DNA of 64,000 nt from the NCBI RefSeq assembly GCF_014656395.1, contig NZ_BNCI01000001.1, positions 1,089,893-1,153,892 of the forward strand. Direction: 5' to 3'. The position numbers and the translations under genes are program-made. This document shows positions 25,778 through 33,276 of the stretch, one piece after another. Each line of letters begins with the position of its first letter. Position 1 is the first letter of the stretch. Below the pieces are notes generated by a model. The model was not told the DNA's origin, did not search any database, and saw nothing but the letters and a program-made list of their open reading frames with translations. The stretch is from Kordiimonas sediminis (GTDB lineage: Bacteria > Pseudomonadota > Alphaproteobacteria > Sphingomonadales > Kordiimonadaceae).

Positions 25778-28387
25778 CTAGCTTGGTGCAGAGACAGATT
25801 TCCCGGTTGGCTTGATCCGCTGATACAGATAACCGATACCGATCAAGGCACCCCCCAATCCCATGAAGGATAAGGCACGGGCCAGGCCTTCCAGCTCGCT
25901 CATATCAATCAGGAAGACTTTCAGTACCACGATACTAAGAACAGCAAGACCGCCCATGCGAATCTGACTGACTTGCCGGCGCAGCCCCAGACTAAGAAGC
26001 CCAATAGCATAGAGAAGCCACGCCATTGAATATCCGTATCCTTTCCAGTCGCTGGAGCCGAAGAACTGGTGTACTTCCACGGTCATCCATAGCCAGAAGA
26101 CAAGGAATGTAACTGCCCCGTACCGTTTTGCCGAACCGCTGCGTCCGGCCTTGTAAGTCAGATACGCCTTGGCCGCGAAAATAAAGGCTGGCAGCAACAG
26201 TTGCAGGAAGTTCAGGTTAAACAGAGGCAGACTGTCATCCGGTTCTAGATCGAACAACTCGTTATTCCATAAACCGCCACCGACCAGCAGCGCACCAACC
26301 GACAGTGCGGTCATAACACGACGCAGGGCGCGCAGCACCTTGTCATCCGTTTGAATTTCAAACCATAACAGCACCAATGTCGCCAGTGACCAGTTCAGGG
26401 TTTGCACGGCGATTTCAAAACCGGTCGGTTCTGATGTGAGCGTGCCGCCCTCACTGAACAATACTCGGATTTCAAGGCTGATGAAGCTGATGAACAGTAA
26501 AATTGCACCGGCTTTCAAGACGGTAAGCAATCTGTCCTGTATCCCGTTTGTCTCGAATATTTTTGCGGCCACCGCAAATAAAACAGCTGTCAGGCCATAA
26601 CCGTAAAATAACCAGTTAAACACCGGCATTGGGCCTTCGCCGTGATACTCTACGACCGCATCATTCAGGAACAGCCTGCACAGAACCGCTACCGCCAGAA
26701 GAAGCGCAAGACGGCGCAGGCCGGACACCTCGGTTTTACGCCAAATGTAGGCAAGGGCCACAAGTTCGAGTGCAAGTGCAAAACTGAGCCATGCGTCCCT
26801 AAGTATCATCGTAAAGGCAAGGGCCAGTGCCGCGGTTGCCCCGGATGCATAGGCCGCCACCGGCACATTCTGCGCGGTACTATCCAGTTGGCGCATTCGG
26901 GTGACTGCAAATGTAAACGCCAGACACAGTCCAAGTGCAACCATTGCGAACGGTAGATTTTGTTCCAGGTCCATTACGCGCCAATAAGTAATGATCAACA
27001 GAAGTATTGGCGTTGCAACGCCAACCGATGCCCACACACCCGTCCGTAATAGCCTTGGGCAAATCCAGAAAAGCACACTGCCAATACCAAGCGCATAGAG
27101 CGCAACCAGCGTGATAAATTTCTCCATACCCGGGGGCGCAATAGGGGACCAGGCAAATTGCTGGAAATTATGCCCCGTTAAAGTTGCCTGAATTTCAAAA
27201 AAATCTGGAACGTGCCACGTACTGAAAAGAAACAGGATGCTGGCAATGGCAAAAATCCCGGCCACATCATTTTCAGCAGACCTATATACCGCATGGGCAT
27301 GTACGGCCAGATTCAGCGTGACCAGCATGATGCCTAGACTGCTGTAATGATCCAGCCGCACAATGCTGACCAGCAACAGCATACACACAAGCGATGCGAT
27401 ATCAGAAATGAAGGTAATCCAATGGGAAGGCATTAAGCCTTGCAGCGTTGGGATGTTTTGCCTGTCAGGGGACGCGCCCTGTGCCATGTAACTGTTGGCT
27501 GTGGTCAGGAGTATTAGATAGAGCCCGGTTGGCAGTATGTCGCCGGGGCCCCAATTTGTGAATATCCAGACAAGAACCCAGAGAGCCGCTAAAACCAGTG
27601 TTGGGACTGCAATTTCGAGCCAGGCGCGCTGGCGGCTGATCCACAGGCATGTAGCAACAATGATCAGAAGATAGGGGAACAAGGCCCATGCATTCCCTGA
27701 TCCGGTGGAGACAAGGGCAGGGGTAACAAGCCCCCCTAAAACGCCTAAAATCGCGAAAAATCGTCCATGCCGAAGCGCGAGGAAACTGGAAGCAAGTGAG
27801 AAAAGTGCAAGCAGGCCAAAGGCAACAAGGGCAGGGAGTAGCTGGTATAAGGCAAAAGCAGCATAAACCGCGGTGAAGGAGAGCGATAATCCAGCTGCGG
27901 CAATAGCGCTGGGAACATAATCGGGTGCATCCCGCAACAGGGGCACCAATGCGCGCCGTTGGCGCAGAACTTCCCCTGCGCCCGTCATAAGGATACCAAA
28001 GATAGTCCCCAGAGTAACCCGGACACCGGGGCTGAGGAGACCAGCGTCCACGGAATATTTAACCATAAAGGCGCCGCCAAGGGCAAATGCTACGCCGCCT
28101 AACCATATGATCCAGCGCGATGACAGGGAATGTTCCACCTCGCTTATGTCAGATGGTTGGGCTGCTGTTTCCGCTTTGCCTGCGGTGTCACCCAAGGTGG
28201 TGTCTTCTGTTCTGAGGGTGGACACTGCAGCATCATTTGCCGGCACACTAGCCGGTGTGATTGCGGCATCCTCTGGTGCAACGTCAGCAACCCAGACAGT
28301 GTCTTCTTGTGATGACGTTTTCTCAAGGGCAGTCGTATCTTCAACAGTATCAGGGGGCGGGTATTGCCGTGCAAGACGTTCTGTCAA
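25778..28387 (-). CDS. DUF2339 multi-span membrane protein, main part (5' end in another frame)
   Basis: An 869-codon frame encoding a very hydrophobic protein with roughly two dozen predicted membrane segments, matching the DUF2339 family of unknown function. Residues 1-85 are a soluble Thr/Ala/Asp/Glu-rich linker; membrane segments begin at SSRWIIWLGGVAFALGGAFM. The only start in this frame is a TTG (28387) without a ribosome site. Directly upstream a separate frame (28384-28515) with a good ribosome site encodes a signal-anchor segment of the kind these proteins have at their N-terminus, ending in a TGA overlapping the TTG. The two look like one gene split by a single-base deletion or sequencing error. 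Listed as coding because the rest is intact. Confidence 0.8.
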   Translation of the reverse strand: MTERLARQYPPPDTVEDTTALEKTSSQEDTVWVADVAPEDAAITPASVPANDAAVSTLRTEDTTLGDTAGKAETAAQPSDISEVEHSLSSRWIIWLGGVAFALGGAFMVKYSVDAGLLSPGVRVTLGTIFGILMTGAGEVLRQRRALVPLLRDAPDYVPSAIAAAGLSLSFTAVYAAFALYQLLPALVAFGLLALFSLASSFLALRHGRFFAILGVLGGLVTPALVSTGSGNAWALFPYLLIIVATCLWISRQRAWLEIAVPTLVLAALWVLVWIFTNWGPGDILPTGLYLILLTTANSYMAQGASPDRQNIPTLQGLMPSHWITFISDIASLVCMLLLVSIVRLDHYSSLGIMLVTLNLAVHAHAVYRSAENDVAGIFAIASILFLFSTWHVPDFFEIQATLTGHNFQQFAWSPIAPPGMEKFITLVALYALGIGSVLFWICPRLLRTGVWASVGVATPILLLIITYWRVMDLEQNLPFAMVALGLCLAFTFAVTRMRQLDSTAQNVPVAAYASGATAALALAFTMILRDAWLSFALALELVALAYIWRKTEVSGLRRLALLLAVAVLCRLFLNDAVVEYHGEGPMPVFNWLFYGYGLTAVLFAVAAKIFETNGIQDRLLTVLKAGAILLFISFISLEIRVLFSEGGTLTSEPTGFEIAVQTLNWSLATLVLLWFEIQTDDKVLRALRRVMTALSVGALLVGGGLWNNELFDLEPDDSLPLFNLNFLQLLLPAFIFAAKAYLTYKAGRSGSAKRYGAVTFLVFWLWMTVEVHQFFGSSDWKGYGYSMAWLLYAIGLLSLGLRRQVSQIRMGGLAVLSIVVLKVFLIDMSELEGLARALSFMGLGGALIGIGYLYQRIKPTGKSVSAPS

Positions 28388-28515
28388 TCCCCGACTTTTT
28401 TAGACAAGCGCAGAAACTCATCGGTGAATAATTTGCGAAAACGCCTGTGTTCCAGATGCGTATTGATGGCGACCAGCCCGACAATCACGAGCAGTACCCC
28501 TAAAATTTCACCCAT
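28384..28515 (-). pseudogene. Frame-shifted 5' segment of the DUF2339 gene
   Basis: Forty-three codons from ATG 28515: MGEILGVLLVIVGLVAIN, then HLEHRRFRKLF and a basic tail LSKKVGD, ending TGA at 28384. AGAGGGGG precedes the ATG at normal distance. It has one membrane segment followed by a positively charged amphipathic part. Continuing in the next frame gives LTERLARQYPPPD, a natural continuation. The switch requires one extra base near a GGGGATTGA region after a run of six A. A real two-protein arrangement with stop-start overlap (ATTGA) is possible but less likely. Confidence 0.65.
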
Positions 28516-28643
28516 AAACGCATCCCCCTCTTTTTAAGACAGGCAGCCGTCGCCGGCATGTCTATACGCGCAGGCTCCGTTGCTGCTACTATTAAGAGAG
28601 AATAGTCACGAGATCGCGTTTTGCGAACTATTTTATATTTTTC

Positions 28644-29456
28644 TTAGGGTTGGCTGGACCGAATGACAGCATTTAGACGGCTAATTATGGCATCGTCCAC
28701 GCGCAACGAGCAGGCAATATGAAAAATTGGACCATGCTTCAGCATCGGAAGATGGGTGTATTTGGTGAGCTGATCTTCGTAATTGTCCCAGTTTCGGATT
28801 TCTTCGGTAAAAGCATCTGCAAAAATGGAATAGTCAATCGAACGGGATGCGATGGCGTGAATAATCCGTTCACTTGATGACAATTCTGCTGGGATACGTG
28901 AATTGCCAAGGAGCTTTTCAATCGGTTCCACATAGCGTGCTTTATGGGGCAGAACACCCTTGGCACCAGTTTTAATCAGCTCTTCAAGGGTTTTGCTGTT
29001 TTGGATACGCGTGTCATCAGACCGGCCAATCAGGATATATTCTCCTACAGTGCCAATTGGATCAGAGAATTTCATCACGCCTTCACGCTCTGGCACATGG
29101 ATAAAATACGATCCGCAAATCGGGCGGGCGTTGGCTTCCAAAACTCGCAGTTGGTCATGCCAGGGGATTGTTACCGTGATTGTGTTGATGCCTGCTGTAT
29201 CAAAAATCTTAGCTACTTTTGCACCGATTGCACCGCTGGGGGACAGAGTGGACCGTATTTCACTTTCGCTTGATGACGCCGGGTAGGAGTACATCAAAAT
29301 AAGCTCATCATCCTCAATTGGTTCCTGCGCCTGCACCTGTGGGTATTTAATTGAAAAACCTACAGCTAAACATGCAGCGAATATAAGCATAGAACGTATA
29401 AAGGCATACAAGGTCATGTGTGACAGTAATATCGGCAAAAGTTTGATTAGTTTCAT
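28644..29456 (-). CDS. Periplasmic solute-binding-like protein (family 3 type)
   Basis: A 270-residue protein from the ATG at 29456 (MKLIKLLPILLSH); an in-frame TTG six codons earlier is the alternative. A hydrophobic N-terminus (to about residue 43, ending VQAQ) serves as signal or anchor. The rest resembles a periplasmic binding fold without transporter partners: TIPWHDQLRVLEANARPICG, FSDPIGTVGEYILIGRSDD, LEELIKTGAKGV, SIDYSIFADAFTEEI. Such orphan proteins are common in marine Proteobacteria and may be sensors or solute carriers. No ABC permease or ATPase gene lies nearby. The upstream spacing to the divergent TrkH gene is about 290 bp. Confidence 0.7.
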   Translation of the reverse strand: MKLIKLLPILLSHMTLYAFIRSMLIFAACLAVGFSIKYPQVQAQEPIEDDELILMYSYPASSSESEIRSTLSPSGAIGAKVAKIFDTAGINTITVTIPWHDQLRVLEANARPICGSYFIHVPEREGVMKFSDPIGTVGEYILIGRSDDTRIQNSKTLEELIKTGAKGVLPHKARYVEPIEKLLGNSRIPAELSSSERIIHAIASRSIDYSIFADAFTEEIRNWDNYEDQLTKYTHLPMLKHGPIFHIACSLRVDDAIISRLNAVIRSSQP

Positions 29457-29748
29457 TCCACTGGTGACGGGCAAAATTGCGAGACGCTTATCCTTGATTT
29501 AGCCAGCGAATGCAACCTGTATGTGTTCAACTGGCGAACTAAATTCTAATGTTGGTTGGTGCAGTTTTATTGAGCATTTCAAAAGCATGATACCAGTGAA
29601 TAGTTAACAATCTTGACACGTCCCTGACAAATGCATAGCGTTTTCAGGTAAGCAACCAAAAGGAGTTGGCATAACTGCCAGTTACGGGTTCTGACCCATG
29701 TGCAAATATTTGCGGTGATGTGCTGGCGCTTTCTGCCCATACCAATTC

Positions 29749-31218
29749 ATGACATTCAGTATAGATATCCGCCCAATCGTGTTTGTGATCGGGCTGCTTC
29801 TTGTGGGTATTGCCACATTTATGATGATACCCGCAATTGTGGAAGCGGTTATGGTGGATACAACACCGACGGAATTTCTTTTTGCAGCGGCAACAACCGG
29901 CTTTTTTGGCTTTTTGCTGATACTGGCTAACCGGGATGACCGTGCGTTTAGTCTGGATACCAAGCAGGCATTTTTACTGACCGCAAGCTGCTGGATTATA
30001 CTGCCGGTTTTCGCGGCGTTGCCCCTTTTGGGAATGGGTCTGAATGAAGAGGCCGGGCTTTCTTTCACCGATGCCGTGTTTGAAACTGTCTCCGGGATAA
30101 CAACGACCGGGTCGACGGTTATGACCGGACTTGATGACATGCTGCCGGGAATTTTGCTGTGGCGATCTCTTCTGAACTGGATAGGCGGGGTCGGTATTGT
30201 TGTGATGGCCATTATCCTGTTACCGTTTTTGCGTATTGGCGGGATGCAGCTTTTCAGGGCAGAGAGCTCGGATAAGTCCGAAAAGGTTGTCCCGAAATCA
30301 GCAGAACTGGTGAAATGGATTACAAGCGTATATCTTGGGCTGACCTTCCTGTGTGCGCTGGCATACTATATGACAGGCATGTCAGGCTTTGATGCGATCA
30401 ACCATGCTATGTCAACGCTGGCAACCGGGGGATATAGTACCCATGATGCTTCCTTTGGCCATTTCGGGGCTGGCAGCCAGTGGATAGGCAGCGTCTTTAT
30501 GTTGGCTGGTGCCTTTCCCTTCATTGCCTTCATCAAGTTTGCACAAGGGCGGCCAAGGGCACTGATTGACGATCCGCAGATTCAGGCCTTTATCAAGTTT
30601 TTAGCGGTGGTTATCTTTTTTTCTGCGCTAATGCTGCAGGCAGACCGTGGGTGGGATTTCTTTGATGCACTGCGTATAGCAGCCTTCAATATTATTTCGA
30701 TTGTGACAACAACCGGCTTTGCATCAACGGATTATACCACCTGGGGCACAGGAGCGGTTGCAGGCTTTTTTATTCTGACCTTTATGGGGGGCTGCGCGGG
30801 CTCTACTTCTGGGGCGATCAAAATATACCGATTTCAGGTTTTGTGGATAACGCTCAGGGAGCAATTAATACGCTTAAATAGTCCGAACCGGGTCGTGGTG
30901 ATGCGGTATCATGGTGCGAGAATGGCACCTGACCTACCGATTTCTGTGCTTGCGTTTTTGGCGGCTTTCTTCGCATCCATTGCAATATTTACGCTCTTGC
31001 TTGCGATGATGGATATTGATTTTGTTACCGCGCTCAGCGCCAGTGCAACCGCAATTACCAATGTTGGGCCCGGATTTGGTGATATCATTGGCCCATCGGG
31101 CAATTTTTCTGCACTTCCGGACGGTGCAAAATGGCTCCTTTGTCTTGCCATGCTGCTGGGCAGGCTGGAGGTCTTTACCTTATTAATGTTATTTGATCCG
31201 CAGTTCTGGCGCGAATAA
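29749..31218 (+). CDS. trkH: TrkH-family potassium uptake protein
   Basis: A 489-residue inner-membrane potassium channel subunit. Four pore loops with filter glycines are visible: SGITTTGSTV, LATGGYSTHD, VTTTGFASTD and ITNVGPGFGD, each between paired membrane helices. Length and the C-terminal GAKWLLCLAMLLGRLEVFTL are typical of TrkH. TrkH works with the regulatory protein TrkA, which is not in this window. The chosen ATG begins MTFSIDIRPIVFVIG; the ribosome site is not obvious. A TTGACA at 29613-29618 may belong to its promoter, but no good -10 follows. Confidence 0.92.
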   Translation: MTFSIDIRPIVFVIGLLLVGIATFMMIPAIVEAVMVDTTPTEFLFAAATTGFFGFLLILANRDDRAFSLDTKQAFLLTASCWIILPVFAALPLLGMGLNEEAGLSFTDAVFETVSGITTTGSTVMTGLDDMLPGILLWRSLLNWIGGVGIVVMAIILLPFLRIGGMQLFRAESSDKSEKVVPKSAELVKWITSVYLGLTFLCALAYYMTGMSGFDAINHAMSTLATGGYSTHDASFGHFGAGSQWIGSVFMLAGAFPFIAFIKFAQGRPRALIDDPQIQAFIKFLAVVIFFSALMLQADRGWDFFDALRIAAFNIISIVTTTGFASTDYTTWGTGAVAGFFILTFMGGCAGSTSGAIKIYRFQVLWITLREQLIRLNSPNRVVVMRYHGARMAPDLPISVLAFLAAFFASIAIFTLLLAMMDIDFVTALSASATAITNVGPGFGDIIGPSGNFSALPDGAKWLLCLAMLLGRLEVFTLLMLFDPQFWRE

Positions 31219-31456
31219 TTCTGACAGATTATTACTGTCCTTAATCCCTGTCTTGCCTGATGCTCAGGGCAGGGTCCTTCCTTACTTATCGCGTGCAAGT
31301 TAATTTCTGCCTTTGGGGACGCTCTGACTTCGAAAACGTGCAGTATAGCAACTGGCTATGTGATCTGCTCTGCTCCCTTTCCCGTACCCCTGTATGCAAA
31401 CAAAAACTTATGTTCCAAGTATCAATACAGCTAGTCATTAATCGAAGGAGGCGGGT

Positions 31457-32986
31457 ATGACGACCATCGCTGGCATCGCGACAGGCGATACTAATTTTGA
31501 AATTCTGGTTGCAGCAATCGGATTTATTGATGCGGAAAAAGGCACAGATTATCTGGGCACCATTAGTGACCCGAATGAATCTCTTACAGTATTCGCGCCA
31601 ACGAATGCTGCTTTCGGCCAATTGGCTGCAGATTTAGGGTTCGACGGTGATGTAACAGACACTGGTGCAGTTACTGGTTTTCTGACAACGCTTGGGGCTG
31701 ATACGCTCGAAGCCGTCGTTTTGTATCATATTTCCAGCGGCGTACAATTGTCCGGTGACATTGCGACTTCTGGTGAAGTCATCACCCTGCAGGGCGGCAC
31801 TATCGGAGCCTCAGAATTACCAACGCTAACAGACATGGAGCCAGATTTGATCGACCCATCGCTTGTTGCAACTGATATTGTTGCAGACAACGGCGTTGTG
31901 CATGTGATTGATAAGGTACTGTTACCACTTGACCTTGAAGGCAACGATGCGGCGTCCATTACGGGTACGGTCCTGGCTGTCAGCGGTGCAGAAGGCTTTG
32001 ACGACAACGGCAGCGATTTTGATATGCTCCGGGAAGCGGTGGTAGCTGCGGGTCTTGCAGATACGCTGGATGATGTGAATGCTGACCTGACAGTCTTTGC
32101 GCCTACGGATGATGCCTTTATCGGACTTACCCAGGCTTTAGGCTACGAAGGCAATGACGAAGCAGGCGCCTTTGATTATCTGGTTCAGGCGCTGACACTC
32201 ATGAATGGTGGTGACAATCCTATTGATCTACTGACAACAATTCTGACGTATCACGTCGCCGGTGAAAGCCTGCAGGCAAGTCAGGTTTTGTCTAAAGATA
32301 CGATCATGACCCTGCAAGGCGGAGAGCTGGGCGTTGATGCGGCAGGCCTGACGCTTTCTGATGCTGACCCGGATGTAGCTGACCCAATGTTGACTGCAAC
32401 GGATATTCAGGCTTCGAACGGAATTATTCACGCCCTGAACGGTGTGCTGCTACCAGCAGATTTGCTTCAGTCTGACGGATCAAATGATGTTGATCTGGTG
32501 ATCGGGGGTGACGGTGTTGACGTTATTCGTACCGGCCTGGATGCAGATTTGATTGCGGCGGGTGCAGGCAAAGATAAAGTTTTCGCAGGTCGCGGTGATG
32601 ATCTGGTCCTTGGCGGTGATGACCGGGATCAAATTTTCGGCGGTTGGGGCCATGATACGCTGCATGGTGATAACGGTAATGATATCATCAAAGGTGGCTG
32701 GGGCCATGACATGATCGCCGGTGGTAGTGGCGATGATCAACTTTTCGGCGGTTGGGGCAGTGATACTTTTGTCTTCGCGGCCGGGGATGGCTATGACCGT
32801 ATTTTTGGCTTTCAGGATGGCGAAGATCTGATTGATCTCTCCGCTTATGGTTTCACTGGTTTTGCGGACATCGCTGATATGATATCCGGCACTGGTGCGA
32901 AAACAACAATCGATCTGGGTGATACAACGATTGCGATCATTGGACAGAAAGCCTCAGCCTTTGATGCGGATGACTTTATTTTCTAA
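31457..32986 (+). CDS. Fasciclin (FAS1) x2 plus RTX calcium-repeat exoprotein
   Basis: A 509-residue acidic protein with two FAS1 adhesion domains (about residues 4-155 and 165-335; motifs LTVFAPTNAAF, VVLYHISSG, VHVIDKVLLP and the second set LTVFAPTDDAF, LTYHVAGE, IHALNGVLLP). A block of nonapeptide RTX repeats follows (about 350-440: GAGKDKVFAGRGDDLVLGG, FGGWGHDTLHGDNGND, GGSGDDQLFGGWGSDTF). A C-terminal segment (FQDGEDLIDLSAYGF) resembles that of serralysins, which directs type I secretion. There is no N-terminal signal peptide, which fits that route. AAGGAGGCGG precedes the ATG. A terminator follows. It is likely a calcium-stabilised surface or matrix adhesin; no type I transporter is in the window. 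Confidence 0.9.
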   Translation: MTTIAGIATGDTNFEILVAAIGFIDAEKGTDYLGTISDPNESLTVFAPTNAAFGQLAADLGFDGDVTDTGAVTGFLTTLGADTLEAVVLYHISSGVQLSGDIATSGEVITLQGGTIGASELPTLTDMEPDLIDPSLVATDIVADNGVVHVIDKVLLPLDLEGNDAASITGTVLAVSGAEGFDDNGSDFDMLREAVVAAGLADTLDDVNADLTVFAPTDDAFIGLTQALGYEGNDEAGAFDYLVQALTLMNGGDNPIDLLTTILTYHVAGESLQASQVLSKDTIMTLQGGELGVDAAGLTLSDADPDVADPMLTATDIQASNGIIHALNGVLLPADLLQSDGSNDVDLVIGGDGVDVIRTGLDADLIAAGAGKDKVFAGRGDDLVLGGDDRDQIFGGWGHDTLHGDNGNDIIKGGWGHDMIAGGSGDDQLFGGWGSDTFVFAAGDGYDRIFGFQDGEDLIDLSAYGFTGFADIADMISGTGAKTTIDLGDTTIAIIGQKASAFDADDFIF

Positions 32987-33049
32987 TCGCGGTCAACGGA
33001 CCGACAGAATATCGTTCTGAAAAAGATAGGCGTATAGTACGCCGCCCAG

Positions 33050-33086
33050 CACCCTCGGCACAGCTGCTGCCGGGGGTGTTTGTTTT
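33050..33086 (+). terminator. Rho-independent terminator after FAS1-RTX gene
   Basis: An 11-bp stem with one T-G pair (33050-33060 with 33068-33078), 7-nt loop and TTTGTTTT tail. Confidence 0.8.
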
Positions 33087-33128
33087 CTGTTCGAATATGG
33101 ACACAAGTGTTCAAAAGTGAACGGTTTG

Positions 33129-33190
33129 GCGCAACTTAAACATAAGTTTAATTTGTAACTCATTGTTTTTACATGTTTTAAAAGTTGCGC
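33129..33190. promoter_or_regulatory. Spaced 9-bp inverted repeat upstream of permease gene
   Basis: GCGCAACTT (33129-33137) recurs inverted as AAGTTGCGC (33182-33190) with 44 very AT-rich bases between. It ends 86 bp before the permease ATG. It may be a pair of operator half-sites or a looped leader. No regulator gene is adjacent. Confidence 0.3.
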
Positions 33191-33276
33191 TGTTGGCTTG
33201 ATTGTTGCCTCTCTGCTGAGTTCGTGTGTCCGTCATGAATGTTGGGCACATCACTGGTAAAAGGGGGGCGGTACCT

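Noticed and set aside
28384-28515. Programmed -1 frameshift at the run of six A in the DUF2339 gene
   Set aside because: The run is not placed as a canonical slippery heptamer in the zero frame and no clear downstream stimulator was seen; mutation or sequencing error is simpler.
29613-29641. TTGACA with 17-bp spacing upstream of trkH as a promoter
   Set aside because: The -10 candidate TAGCGT is too poor to support a call.
31276-31296. ACTTGC-N8-AGTA on the minus strand between trkH and the FAS1-RTX gene
   Set aside because: One mismatch in the second half, a G+C-rich spacer unlike the others and an unrelated gene context; probably chance.
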